Shown here piece after piece: positions 11,296-20,716 of a DNA stretch of 64,000 bases; position 1 is the stretch's first letter, and every line of letters begins with the position of its first letter. Both the position numbers and the translations under genes were made by a program. This DNA is from Phyllostachys edulis (taxonomy: Eukaryota > Streptophyta > Magnoliopsida > Poales > Poaceae): contig CM070550.1 in assembly GCA_036346405.1 (NCBI GenBank), positions 15,534,115-15,598,114 on the forward strand. Direction: 5' to 3'. The notes beneath the pieces were generated by a model. It was not told the origin of the DNA. It ran no database searches and saw only the letters and a program-made list of their open reading frames with translations.

Positions 11296-11630
11296 TAGTG
11301 CCAGCCAAATGAGCGGCACGGTCCGGCCCGGCATAGGTATGATCGGGCACGACTCATGTAAGAATCGTACCATGTCGGGTTAGGCTGGTCCACGTGCCTG
11401 GATGACGGCCCAAGCACAATTCGAAGAGCAGTCATGTCATGCTGTGTCGGTACGGTTCCATTTGACTCGTTGAGCCATGTACGACCCACTTAGCCTGGAA
11501 AAATAAAAAAATCCGAAAAATTGGAAAAAAACTCAAAAATAGAAAAATATGTAGAATTCATAAATACATATAAAAGTTGTAAAAAATGAGACAAGGGAGT
11601 ACAGCCTATAGCTCTACATACATCTTTGTT

Positions 11631-14600
11631 CTAAGTATCACTATCGAGGTATAAATTTTCAAATATGTCCGATAACTCTGTATTTTGCACAGAGTGTTGT
11701 ATTCGCGAATCAGCTTGTTCCCAATCCTTCACAATTAGAAGTATCTCCATCATCTCACTCGTGAGATGTGTTCTTCTCTCTTCCAATATTCTTCCAGAAA
11801 GACTAAAAGCAAACTCGGAGAAAACCGTCGAGACAGGAACAGTTAACACATCGCGTGCAAGTATGGATAACACGGGATATGTTAACTTATGGGCATGCCA
11901 TTATTGCAAAATTTCAAAGCCTTCTGAGTTGAAATCCACCGTATCGATGTCCAAATAGGTGGATAGTTCCCCACTCCTTGTGGTTATTCTTGGTTGAGCA
12001 GGTAGCACTGTAGAAGAAGAAGACTTGGACCTGAAGGAAGAGCCACCGAAGATCTTGCCCCACGTATTTGTCTTGCTACTTGAGGTGGGAGCTACTGGAG
12101 GTCGTTGCAAGCGGACTCTCCGGAACTTATTTTCATACCTTTGGTAAACATCGTGTAATCGAGAACAAACTTCTGCAAAATAGTTAGTATAGTCTAGCCC
12201 TGTAGCATCACTAAGAAGATCAAGAACAATAGCAAATGCTTCAATTTTACCTCTAGGATCTAAAACAAACGCAAATACATATAGAAAAGTAGAGCTGGCC
12301 AAACGGGTTGTGCCGTCGGGTAGACTTGAGGCACTTTACTATAGGTAAGACCTAGTGACACGACGCCCACATCGTTCATAGGTAAGTCTTACCAAGACGA
12401 TCGGCCATGGCAGTGCTTAGGGTCGCTACCTTGGCACAGCGATTAAATTAAGATGGCACGAATACAAGGTTTGACCGTGCTAGGCACGACATGAGTGGCC
12501 CGCATGCGAGGGAGAGCCAAAGGCCTAGAGCCGGGATTAGGAGCTCGGCAGCGCGGGATCCGGGAGGAGAGGGAGGAGGGCTGGGCGGCGGTGCCGGTGC
12601 GGAGCCACGGAGGAAGGAGAAGGTGGGGAGTACATCAATAAACAATAGTACAACACTATGAGTCCATGACTAGAGCTAGAAATAACAGACTCCAACTTCA
12701 TCAATAAAGAAACATCAAAATTCAAAACACCATGACCAACAAAGTTCTTTCCATGACCAACAATCAAACAACAAAGTTCTTTCCCTGCGACTCCGTCGCC
12801 AGCTTGCCGCTCCATTCACTCGGTCGCTGGCCTACTAGTCTCTTCTCCTGTCGGCCGCCGCTCTTTCCCCATCGTTTTGAGGAGGCGTGCTTAGGGAGGA
12901 CTGAGGAGGAGCTTGGGAGGGGTCGCAACTCGCAAGCTGCGTCTAGCTCGGCCGCTAGCTAGCTCGTTGAGGAGCTTGGCCATTTGGGGGAGACAAGATT
13001 TGGGAGGAATAAGAACATAACAAGTCAAGAGGCGAAGGCGAAGTGGCGATTGGCGAGCAGAGAGAGCCGGGCGGGGGAAAAAAAGGAGACGGGCAGCCGG
13101 GCAGAGGCGCTGGGCAACCGGGCAGGCGAGGCTAGGCTAACGGGCTAAATGGGCGACCTTGGCCCAATGCATAAACAGACTGCGTCTTGAACGCCGACGA
13201 CGAGCAATGTGCTTGGGCCACCTCCTCAAAGACATGGGCTCAGACGGCATGGCCCATCTAATAGCCAGGCCAGAATGGATCGTGCCTAGATGGGTCGGGC
13301 CGGCTCGTGCCCGTGTCGTGCCGGGCCGGGCCGTCCATTTGGCCTGCTTTGTAGGAAAGGGATTTCTCTACAATATTTAAGGTATTTAGTTTTCATAGCA
13401 ACAATAGCCTCGTGTAAAACTAAGTCATTTTCATACATTTTCAATTGAGTAGCAATCTGTAAAATACTGTGCACAATGATAGGAGATGTTGGATAGTAGA
13501 CAGCGGACAAAGCAACAGTGGCCTCATAAAAAATTTCTAAAAATTATAGTATCCTCTCAACAACAAACCAAAGACTCTTAAGTATTAGGTAAGTAGAGTT
13601 CCATCTTACTAGCATGTTCAAACCGAACTTTCTTGGGTGTATACCTATTGCCCTACAAAAGTTCTTATATGTTGCTATTCTTACGTTAGAATTATTCAAG
13701 ACAGATATCGTATCGCGAAAAGATTCAAGATACACATCCAACCTCTTCCAACCGGATTTGATTATGAGGTTAATAATATGACAAACGCATCGCTGATGTA
13801 GGCAAGAAGGAATCGGTGTATGTACTGAAGACTGGAGTAAGAATACTCATGGCCTTAGAGTTCGTAGCGGCACTGTTTAGAGTAATTGAAAATATTTTGT
13901 TTGTAATACTAAAGTCTTCCACAACTTTGATAATACAGTCCACAATATTCTTAGTCGTGTGGGCTACATCAATTAATTTAAAACATATAATTCTTTTCTC
14001 CATTACCAAGTCATCATTAACACAATGAGCAACTACACTAAGATAATCCCCCCTAGCGCGACCACTACATATGTTCGAGGCCAGGGCCACAAAAAATGTG
14101 CACACAACAAATTTATCCTTTAATTTATCATGACATTCATTATAGTATTTTACTAGATCCCTAGTTGTTGTCTTTCTAGAAACAGAAGAGAATATAGGAT
14201 TATGCGTTGTTTTAATGTAAGTTTAGAAAGCATTAGACTCCCCAAAGCCTAACGGTAAATCCTCGGAAGCAATTAAACTACAGAGAGATTGACGGGCTAC
14301 CTCAGGATCATAGTCTTAGCTACATACTGTACCATCGAGGTTGTACTGTAGTTGCATCTACCTCACCACCAATCCTTGCTTGGCCTTACATCTTATAGCA
14401 TGTCTTTGCAAGTGCCCGGTCCCTCCTGTACACTTTGTAGACAATTCCTGACGTCAAATTTTGCAAACAACATATGGTACCTGATTTCCCTATGCGAGTG
14501 GCTTGGTTGTCCTATCGAAATTCTCCCACGCTCCCGATGTAGATGACCTCGATCTCTTTGCTCCGGTGGTCGTCAACGAAGATGCTACCATGGAGCCTAA

Positions 14601-14650
14601 TAATGGAACTCTGCCTTGCCCTTCCGCTAACAATTGCAGTTGGTTTGAGG
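11631..14650 (-). pseudogene. hAT transposase pseudogene
   Basis: Read from high to low coordinates, the parts are in hAT order. A Ser/Thr-rich N-terminus with GAWENFDRTTKP and a BED-type zinc-finger remnant ending GTGHLQRHAIRCKAK lie at about 14,620-14,340, with stops and frame changes. The catalytic core follows at 14,105-13,544 (SITLNSAATNSKAM, then FGLNMLVRWNSTYLILKSL). Next comes LHEAIVAMKTKYLKYCREIPF (13,510-13,360). Beyond the nested insertion come VFAFVLDPRGKIEAF (12,302-11,901) and the C-terminal dimerisation domain VPVSTVFSEFAFSLSGRILE to a stop at 11,631. Multiple stops and frameshifts make it inactive even without the nested insertion. Confidence 0.88.
12290..13351. mobile_element. 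Nested non-autonomous hAT (nDart-like ends)
   Basis: The left end tagagctggccaaacgg and the reverse-complemented right end caaagcaggccaaatgg are 17-base TIRs with a few mismatches, resembling the Dart/nDart-type end of rice (tagaggtggccaaacgg). The flanks tagaaaag (12,282-12,289) and taggaaag (13,352-13,359) are an 8-bp TSD with one mismatch. The 1,062-base interior is GC-rich and has no transposase. It splits the host hAT transposase: joining the two sides across one TSD copy continues the frame as REIPF then LYVFAFVLDPRG. Confidence 0.88.
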
Positions 14651-15565
14651 TAACCGCAGCCTTTATGGATGCAACTTCCTCCAGTGAAAGTCCGTAATCA
14701 CCAAAAGCAAAGATATATTGTAATTTTCCATAAAGAAAACTGCAAAATCAAAACTAACACTATTATTACTTTCATCTTAGCATAACAAATAATAATAATA
14801 ATAAAATTATGCAAAAAATAGTATTGTACTTCTTTTGCTGACTTGCTGCTGAAAATTAAATTTTCTAAATTTTGGCATATTTTTTATTTTGCCAAATGAT
14901 ATCACAATGAATTTGAATTTGCACAACAGAATTCCAAAGAGATATTGACGAATGGACGGGTGCTGAATGAGGGTGCTATGGTGGCTATTTATAAAAAAAA
15001 GCGGATTTTTTATTTTATTTGCTATTTTTAAAGCCTCCAACGGTCAAAAATGGTCGAATCGCCCATGAGTGTGTTTCCCCGGACCATGCCGTGCCAACGC
15101 GATGCCTTGGCCTCCCTTCCCCACTACCTCCTGCACCCTGCCCTGGCGCCCCTACCGCTTTGCCTACCGACTGCCTAGGCTACCGCACGCGACAGTGTCG
15201 CCCTCCACCTCCACGCCGGCGCCCCCCTCCCAGCCTCCTCCCTCCGCTCCGGCCCCTTCTAACTCCGCGCTAACGCCGCCCTGTCCTCCTCCTCCGTCTC
15301 ATCCTCCTCCTTCTTCTGCGCCGGTGCCGCCCCACCTCCTCTCCTCCCGGTTCCCTCCCTCGGCGGCTTGTCGGCTTGACCTCTCCACACACGAGCCAGA
15401 TGGGCCGTGCTGGGCTTGTGCCATGCCTAGAACGGCCCAACACTGTTCATGTCGTGCTGGGCCAACCCACCGTTCCAGGGTTGCGACCCAAGCATGACAT
15501 GAACAATGTTGGTCGTGTCGTGCCTCGGGCCAGCCCGACCGGCACGACCCATCTGTTCACCACTA

Positions 15566-15573
15566 AAATGAGG
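15566..15573. repeat. Right TSD of hAT element (aaatgagg)
   Basis: Exact copy of the left 8-mer at 11,288-11,295, directly after the terminal cacta of the element. Confidence 0.9.
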
Positions 15574-15661
15574 GATGTTGTGGTTTTTTGGGTGCAGTTA
15601 CCTACCAGGTAGCACTTCCTGAATTGTTGACATGTAACTATTGAGTTTTTGGCTTATTTGG

Positions 15662-15815
15662 CTAGCCCCTTTCAAAAATCAAAGCCAAAAATAGCATCGT
15701 TTAGCGTGGTAATAGCAATCTAGCCCCCTTTGAAAATCAAAGCCAAAATAACACTGTTTGACGCGGTAATAGCAAATCTAGCCTCCTCCAAAAATCAAAG
15801 CCAAAAATAGCACCG
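15662..15815 (+). repeat. 58-bp tandem repeat, about 2.7 copies
   Basis: Units start ctagcc at 15,662, 15,720 and 15,778, each with aaaatcaaagccaaaa, then a-atagca-cgt and ggtaatagcaa. The units differ at several positions. The following bases (15,830-15,910) also carry a degenerate duplication of cctcgtccg-gcgc-aggcgaccg. Confidence 0.85.
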
Positions 15816-16342
15816 TGGACTCGTTGAGAGGGAAGAGGCGACACGTTCCCTCGTCCGCACGCTAGGTGACCGAATGCGCCTCGTCCGTGCGCCAGGCGAC
15901 CGGACCCCCTCCACGCGCGAGGCGCATGGAACTCCCACATCCACATGGTGAATTGCTATGAACAGTGGCATTTGAAACTATTTGATACACTATTTGGCGC
16001 TATTTTTAAATACTATTTAACATCACTTCTCTCTTTAAAAAATTCAGCCAAGAGCATTTTTTCTTTGAATTTTTTTCTCTTTTTTTTGCCTTGCACATGC
16101 AGCTTCAAATTTGGGTGTCAACTGTCACCATTGCCACCCCTCGCTGCCCTCGATGGCTCGGTAAGTCGATGAACAGTGGTATCCTAGTGCCCTTGCTGCT
16201 AGGGTTAGGTTGCTAGGGCAAATGGTATAAATAGAATACTCTAACATAACAGGGAGCCAAAAGCTAGCACATGGGGCTTCCAAGGGTTGCACCATGGCCA
16301 CTACCATAGCTCGAGGACAAGTTGCTTATCGAGAAGCGGAGT
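15816..16342. other. Non-coding stretch
   Basis: There is no recognisable gene. It contains AT-rich sequence with T-runs (about 16,030-16,090) and short direct repeats. Confidence 0.4.
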
Positions 16343-16738
16343 TGTCATGTGCAGAAATTACTGCACATAAATAGTACTCATGGGTACTATAGCAGTAGGC
16401 ACATTCGGAGGATAGCTTCTTCTTTACCAAGTTATCTATTTCCTTAATAGTTTGATTAGTTTTTTAAGATAAGGATAGGTTGTTTGGCATCTTATCCATT
16501 AGTTAGGAAAGATATTATTTAGATTGATTTTATCCATAATTGTTAGAAGGGCCCTCTATATAAGGAGACATATTTTAATCATTATTCTCAAGCAATAATA
16601 AGAATTAGTCTCAAGACTCTCAAGCCCCTCCCTAATCTAGATCCTTTCTACCCATCAAGGCATCCTCTCTTCTAAGCATTGTTCTACCTCTAATCATCAC
16701 CGTCGGTCTCTTTTCCACGACGTTTATCCCCTGTAACA
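16343..16738 (+). mobile_element. Probable solo copia-type LTR
   Basis: The stretch begins tgtcatgtgcagaaat and ends ccctgtaaca (TG...CA). It contains a TATA box (ctctatataagg, about 16,553-16,564), and about 40 bases later a poly-A-like caagcaataataagaatt, followed by a C/T-rich U5-like region. Neither a primer-binding site nor internal coding sequence follows. No convincing 5-bp TSD was found with these borders, so borders are uncertain. Confidence 0.45.
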
Positions 16739-17338
16739 TACTATGGAGCCGATTGAGTTCCGTGTCATGTCGTTGTTGAAGTAAACCCTTAAATCACGGT
16801 ACAAAAAAACGCACATGCAATACTGCATTCAAATAATCAGAGATGATTCAAATTGGAAGAAATAAATTAGTATATCAAACAGTATAGCTTATAGAAAGAA
16901 GTGCATATTTTTTTTCTCAATAATGCAGGTAGAGCATATTGCACCGGTCAATCTTTTCTCAATTATCCAATGTCTCTGCTTCAAGCCCTGGGTACCAAAA
17001 GGAAAAGAAAATCAAAGAAGTATTCAGCCCCCCCCAACATCTTATGTAAATAAGGAATTAGGAGAAGTAAAACAAGAGAGAGGGAGATTTAAGCCCCCAA
17101 GATCACTGTTTTCAGGTCAACATCAGGTTCTCTCCCATGGCATATTTTTATTGGTTTACAAAAATTGTACTTTTCACTGATCCAAAAACTGTGATATTGA
17201 AGTCCCCAAGGAGCAGAAATAATTTTTATAAAATGTATGCGAAGGAAACATGCACTTCTTTGGAAGAAAGAAGTCTCCTACAAAAATCAGATTTTAAGTA
17301 ATACACAAGCCACATACCTAGCATCTGAAGTAGCAGCA
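16739..17338. other. 3' flank of the PPR pseudogene
   Basis: There is no coding sequence that I recognise. On the minus strand this lies immediately downstream of the PPR stop at 17,339 and may include its 3' UTR. Confidence 0.4.
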
Positions 17339-17800
17339 TCAACAGCCAAAACTACTAGCACCTGCTGATTTTCTCACTCCTTTCCTTTCCATATTCTCCC
17401 TCAATTTATTGCTGTAGTTCCACTGGCCTCCAGCAGCATACAAGTTGGAAAGAAAAACATATCCGCCTTCTTCTGTAGGTTCAAGATGAAGGAGTTCTTT
17501 TGAAGCAATCTCTACAACTTCAATATTTTGACAAGATGAAGGAGTTCTTTTGAAGCAATCTCTGCAACAAGCTGAACTCGCACTTAAAATGGAACCCCAT
17601 ATAGACCGACTTGGCTTCATTGGCATCCTCCTAGCCAAACCTACTGCATCAGACAGCCTACCTGATCGTGCAAGGAGATCGACCATACAACCAAAGTGTT
17701 CTATTCCTGGTTCAATGTTGAACATTTGCTTCAAATCATAAAAAATCCCGCACCCTTCATCTAATAGGCCAGCGTCGTAGCAAGAAAAGACTAGAAAGTA
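17339..17800 (-). pseudogene. PPR gene, piece E (C-terminal repeats and E motif)
   Basis: The minus strand reads CYDAGLLDEGCGIFYDLKQM (from about 17,785), then IEHFGCMVDLLARSGRLSDA and MPMKPSRSIWGSILSA, and ends LHLEPTEEGGYVFLSNLYAA followed by the E-type tail KLRENMERKGVRKSAGASSF and a stop at 17,339. This is the standard C-terminal layout of a PLS/E-class pentatricopeptide repeat protein, an organellar RNA-binding family. A 31-base word is duplicated at 17,484-17,514 and 17,533-17,563 (49-base period). This inserts an out-of-frame copy (CCRDCFKRTPSSC) where the family normally has a short loop before NIEVVEIASKELL. The upstream border with the small insert is approximate. Confidence 0.85.
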
Positions 17801-18030
17801 GAAAAAGGAGACCCCCCAGAGGGGATCGATTGTCAGGAGTACGTGTTTTAATTGCCCAAAATCGGGTTCTTTGTTATTACATAGGGGAGGAGGCTATTTA
17901 TAGCCTTCCAACAGGAGTAGCCGAAATTACCAATCTACCCCTACAACAACCTCTTGCCCGTAGGGGCTGCAGGGGCTTTTCCCTACTCTATGTGTAGCCT
18001 TCGGCTCACAATGGACCTCCTGGATCTTGG
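17800..18030 (-). mobile_element. Small LTR-like insert inside the PPR gene
   Basis: Between PPR pieces D and E lies about 0.23 kb that does not encode PPR sequence. On the minus strand it carries a TATA box (ggctataaatagcc), then cctcctccccta and aataacaaag, an order typical of a short plant LTR or TRIM. Its borders could not be fixed by a TSD. Confidence 0.45.
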
Positions 18031-18279
18031 TTTACCCAGTCGGTGCACCTGGTCCATTCATCTTTTCAATCCAATGCTTTGGTCCCATGGCCATGAAATG
18101 CAAGGCCAGATATCATAGCCATCCACAAGGTAACATCTTGGTCCAAGGCCTTCTCAAACACGGCAAAGGCTAGGCTAACATGACATTTCCACATTTGCAA
18201 CACATGTCTACAAGATCAGAAGCCAAGAAAGCATCTTGAGTCCCATGTCTTTTAACCACCCAACCATGGACACTCTTTC
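18030..18279 (-). pseudogene. PPR gene, piece D
   Basis: From the LINE target duplication downward the minus strand reads KSVHGWVVKRHGTQDAFLAS and DLVDMCCKCGNV. After a small frame disturbance it reads FAVFEKALDQDVTLWMAMIS and GLAFHGHGTKALD, then degenerates. These are a PPR L/S-type repeat pair (the DLVDMYxKCG and WNxMISGxAxHGxGxxAL signatures). Piece D follows piece C directly when the LINE at 18,280-20,393 is removed: the GKSVH codons span the target site. Confidence 0.85.
18266..18279. repeat. Left 14-bp TSD of LINE (atggacactctttc)
   Basis: Exact copy at 20,394-20,407. It flanks the LINE and lies inside PPR coding sequence (GKSVH on the minus strand). Confidence 0.95.
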
Positions 18280-20393
18280 ATGAATTGCATAAAAAGAATT
18301 TGGATGGAATAGTTTTCAAGATAGATTTTGAGAAAGCTTATGACAAGGCTAAATGGCCATTTTTAATTCAAACTTTAAGGATGAAAGGCTTTTCTGCTAA
18401 GTGGTGCTCCTGGGTGGAAAGTATAGTTAAGGGAGGGAGTGTTGGAATAAAAGTTAATGATGATCTTGACTCCTTTTTCCAAACTCAGAAGGGTCTTAGA
18501 CAAGGTGATCCTTTATCCCCTATTCTTTTTAACATTGTAGGGGACATGCTTGCCATTTTTATTTCACGTGCTAAAGAAGCAGGCCTTATATCAGGTATTG
18601 TTCCTCACTTGATTGAGGATGGGTTGTCAATTTTACCATATGCTGATGACACGATCCTCTTTTTGAATAATGATTTGGAACAAGCCAAAAATCTGAAACT
18701 TATTCTTTGTGTCTTTGAACAATTATTGGGTTTAAAGATTAATTTCCATAAGAGTGAGATTTTTTGTTTTGGTTCTGCCAAAGCTATTGAACCACAGCTT
18801 ACACAATTATTTGGTTGTGAAGTGGGTGCTTTTCCTTTCAGGTACTTAGGCATCCCTATCCACTTTAAAAAGTTAAGGTATAGGGATTAGAAAGGGGTAG
18901 AGGATAGAATTGAGAAAAAACTTAGTAGTTGGAAAGAAAAAAATATGTCTGTGGGGGAATGGTTAGTACTTATTAACTCGGTACTAAGCAGTCTGCCAAT
19001 GTTTATGTTTTCTTTTTTTGAAGTTCCTAGACAAATTCTCAAACGACTAGACTTTTATCGATCTAGATTCTTCTGGCAGAGTGATAATCATAAATGTAAA
19101 TACAGGCTTGCTAAATGGAGTTTAGTCTGTTCGCCCAAAGAGCATGGTGGTCTAGGCGTTCCGAACTTAGACGCAAAAAATAAAAGCTTGCTTGGGAAAT
19201 GGTTATTTAAATTGCTTAATGAAGAAGGTGTTTGGCAATCGTTGCTAATGAGGAAGTATTTAGGTGACAAGAGTCTTTCGCAGGTGGTTAAAAAGCCTAG
19301 GACTTCCTATTTCTGGTCGGGTCTTATGAAAATTAAAGATCAATTTCTTAGCTTTGGGTCATTCCATGTTAAAAATGGAATGCAAACTAGGTTTTGGGAA
19401 GATATTTGGTTAGGAGATTCTCCACTGAAAAGACAATATCCTATTCTTTATAATGTGGTAAGGAGAAAGGAGGATACTGTGGCAACTATTATGAGATCGA
19501 CTCCTTTAAATATTTCCTTTCGAAGACTTATTATTGGACCAAAATTACATGCTTGGGATGAGTTAATTTTGAGAATTGCTAATTTACAGTTAAACTCTCA
19601 AAAGGATATATTTAAGTGGAATTTAAATAAATCTGGCTTGTTTACGGTCAAGTCTTTCTATGGGGCACTAATTAGCAATTTTCAAGTCCCTATTAGGAAT
19701 TTATTTTGGCTAATTAAAATCCCCTTAAAAGTGCAGATTTTCCTTTGGTATCTCAAAAGAGGGGTCATTTTAACTAAAGATAATCTGCTTAAAAGAAATT
19801 GGAGGGGAAGCAAACAGTATTGTTTCTGTATTAAAGAGGAAACAATTCAACATCTTTTTTTTACTGCCCTTATGCGCGTCTTGCATGGTGGGTTGTTCGA
19901 TGTGCGTTTAATTTACCCTCCCCTATGAGCACAGCAAATATGTTTGGGAATTGGTTAGCCGGTATTCCAACAAATTTAAAGTCACAACTCCTGGTGGGAG
20001 CTAGTGCCTTATGTTGGTCTATTTGGTGTTGTCGGAATGATGTTATTTTTAATAAAAAGATTATCACTAATCCCTTGCAATTTATCTTTTTGTGTGGATT
20101 CTGGTTTCGTGCTTGGGCAAAATTACAAACATCGGCCCAACAGGAGTATATGGAGGATGGAAGCCTAAGGTTGGAGTTTGTGGTGAAGCAAATCCTTAAT
20201 TTCCATGGGTGGCGGCCTAGTCATCGGATTGGTAATGTTTAAGATTTGTCATTTGTCTTTTGATGGTTGTAAGGCTTCTTGCCACTTTTAGCTACATTGG
20301 TTATTTTGTTACTTCTGTCCTTTTCATAAATGGGCTGTGTGCATCCTCGATGCAGAGGTCGGGAGAGAGTTTTTCTCTTCCATTATCTAAAAA
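18280..20393 (+). mobile_element. 5'-truncated L1-type LINE in the PPR gene
   Basis: A 2,114-base insertion is bounded by perfect 14-bp target duplications and ends in a short A-run (ctaaaaa) directly before the right duplication. It contains only the distal part of ORF2, as expected for target-primed reverse transcription that stopped early. Orientation is opposite to the PPR gene. Confidence 0.92.
18285..20242 (+). pseudogene. LINE ORF2: reverse transcriptase and zf-RVT, truncated
   Basis: The frame enters within the RT domain: GIVFKIDFEKAYDKAKW, QKGLRQGDPLSPILFNIV, the active-site box LPYADDTILF, then KINFHKSEIFCFG and FPFRYLGIPIH. A TGG-to-TAG change stops the frame at 18,888. It resumes at 18,945 with the connection region (VLINSVLSSLPMFMFSFFEV, HGGLGVPNLDAKN) and the zinc-binding reverse-transcriptase tail (LFWLIKIPLKVQIFLWYLKR, CFCIKEETIQHLFF). 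A frameshift near 19,860 moves the last part to another frame (19,925-20,242, SALCWSIWCCRNDVIF). ORF1 and the endonuclease are absent. It belongs to the plant L1 clade and is inactive. Confidence 0.92.
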
Positions 20394-20673
20394 ATGGACA
20401 CTCTTTCCCGGATTCAAGGCCCCCTTGCCTGCAGCCGCGGAGATCAAAGTAACAGCAATCACTTTATCATGTCTTACACAACTGGCAAGCATATTGCCAA
20501 ATAGTTTCATCACTGCAGCAAATTCTTTGTATTGAGCATATCCAGCTAGAAGCGCATTCCAGGATATTAGATCCCTGCAAGGCGCGTCAAACAAAAATTT
20601 GCTAGCGAGATGCAACATGCCATATTAGCAAATCCTGTGACCATGGTGTTCCACGAAATACCATCCCTCTCAC
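20394..20673 (-). pseudogene. PPR gene, piece C
   Basis: The minus strand from 20,673 reads ERDGISWNTMVTGFAN, and after a one-base frame change near 20,600 FLFDAPCRDLISWNALLAGY, AVMKLFGNMLASCVR, VIAVTLISAAAGKGALNPGK and SVH at the LINE junction. These are classic PPR P/L/S repeats (ISWNxMVxGFA, DLISWNALLAGYAQ). The left border is the LINE target duplication; the right border is a 5-base ctcac that matches (4 of 5) the cacac beyond the distal LTR at 35,428-35,432. Confidence 0.88.
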
Positions 20674-20716
20674 GGTTAAGGGTATTTGTGGTATTTCCCT
20701 TATACTAGGGTTTAGT
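20674..20716 (+). mobile_element. 43-bp remnant of a 5' LTR of the copia-like element
   Basis: ggttaagggtattt onward is nearly identical over 43 bases to the first 43 bases of the LTR at 35,338-35,427. It is cut off by the gypsy LTR starting at 20,717. The remaining 47 bases of this LTR are not found again in the window, so they were deleted. Confidence 0.8.

Larger units (their letters stand above)
11296..15565 (-). mobile_element. hAT DNA transposon with perfect TSD, interrupted
   Basis: The left end starts tagtgccagccaaatgagc and the right end, reverse-complemented, starts tagtggtgaacagatgggtc, giving imperfect hAT-type TIRs. The flanks are a perfect 8-bp duplication. Both subterminal regions are GC-rich with repeated gtgccgg/cgggc words (11,310-11,470 and 15,070-15,560). 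Inside is a minus-strand transposase pseudogene and a second, nested hAT element at 12,290-13,351. Without the nested element the transposon is about 3.2 kb. Confidence 0.92.

Noticed and set aside
16343..16790. Solo LTR with alternative right end near 16,745 (flanks ggagt/ggagc)
   Set aside because: That border would give a 4-of-5 TSD but end in ctat rather than CA; not convincing, so the TG...CA borders were kept with low confidence.
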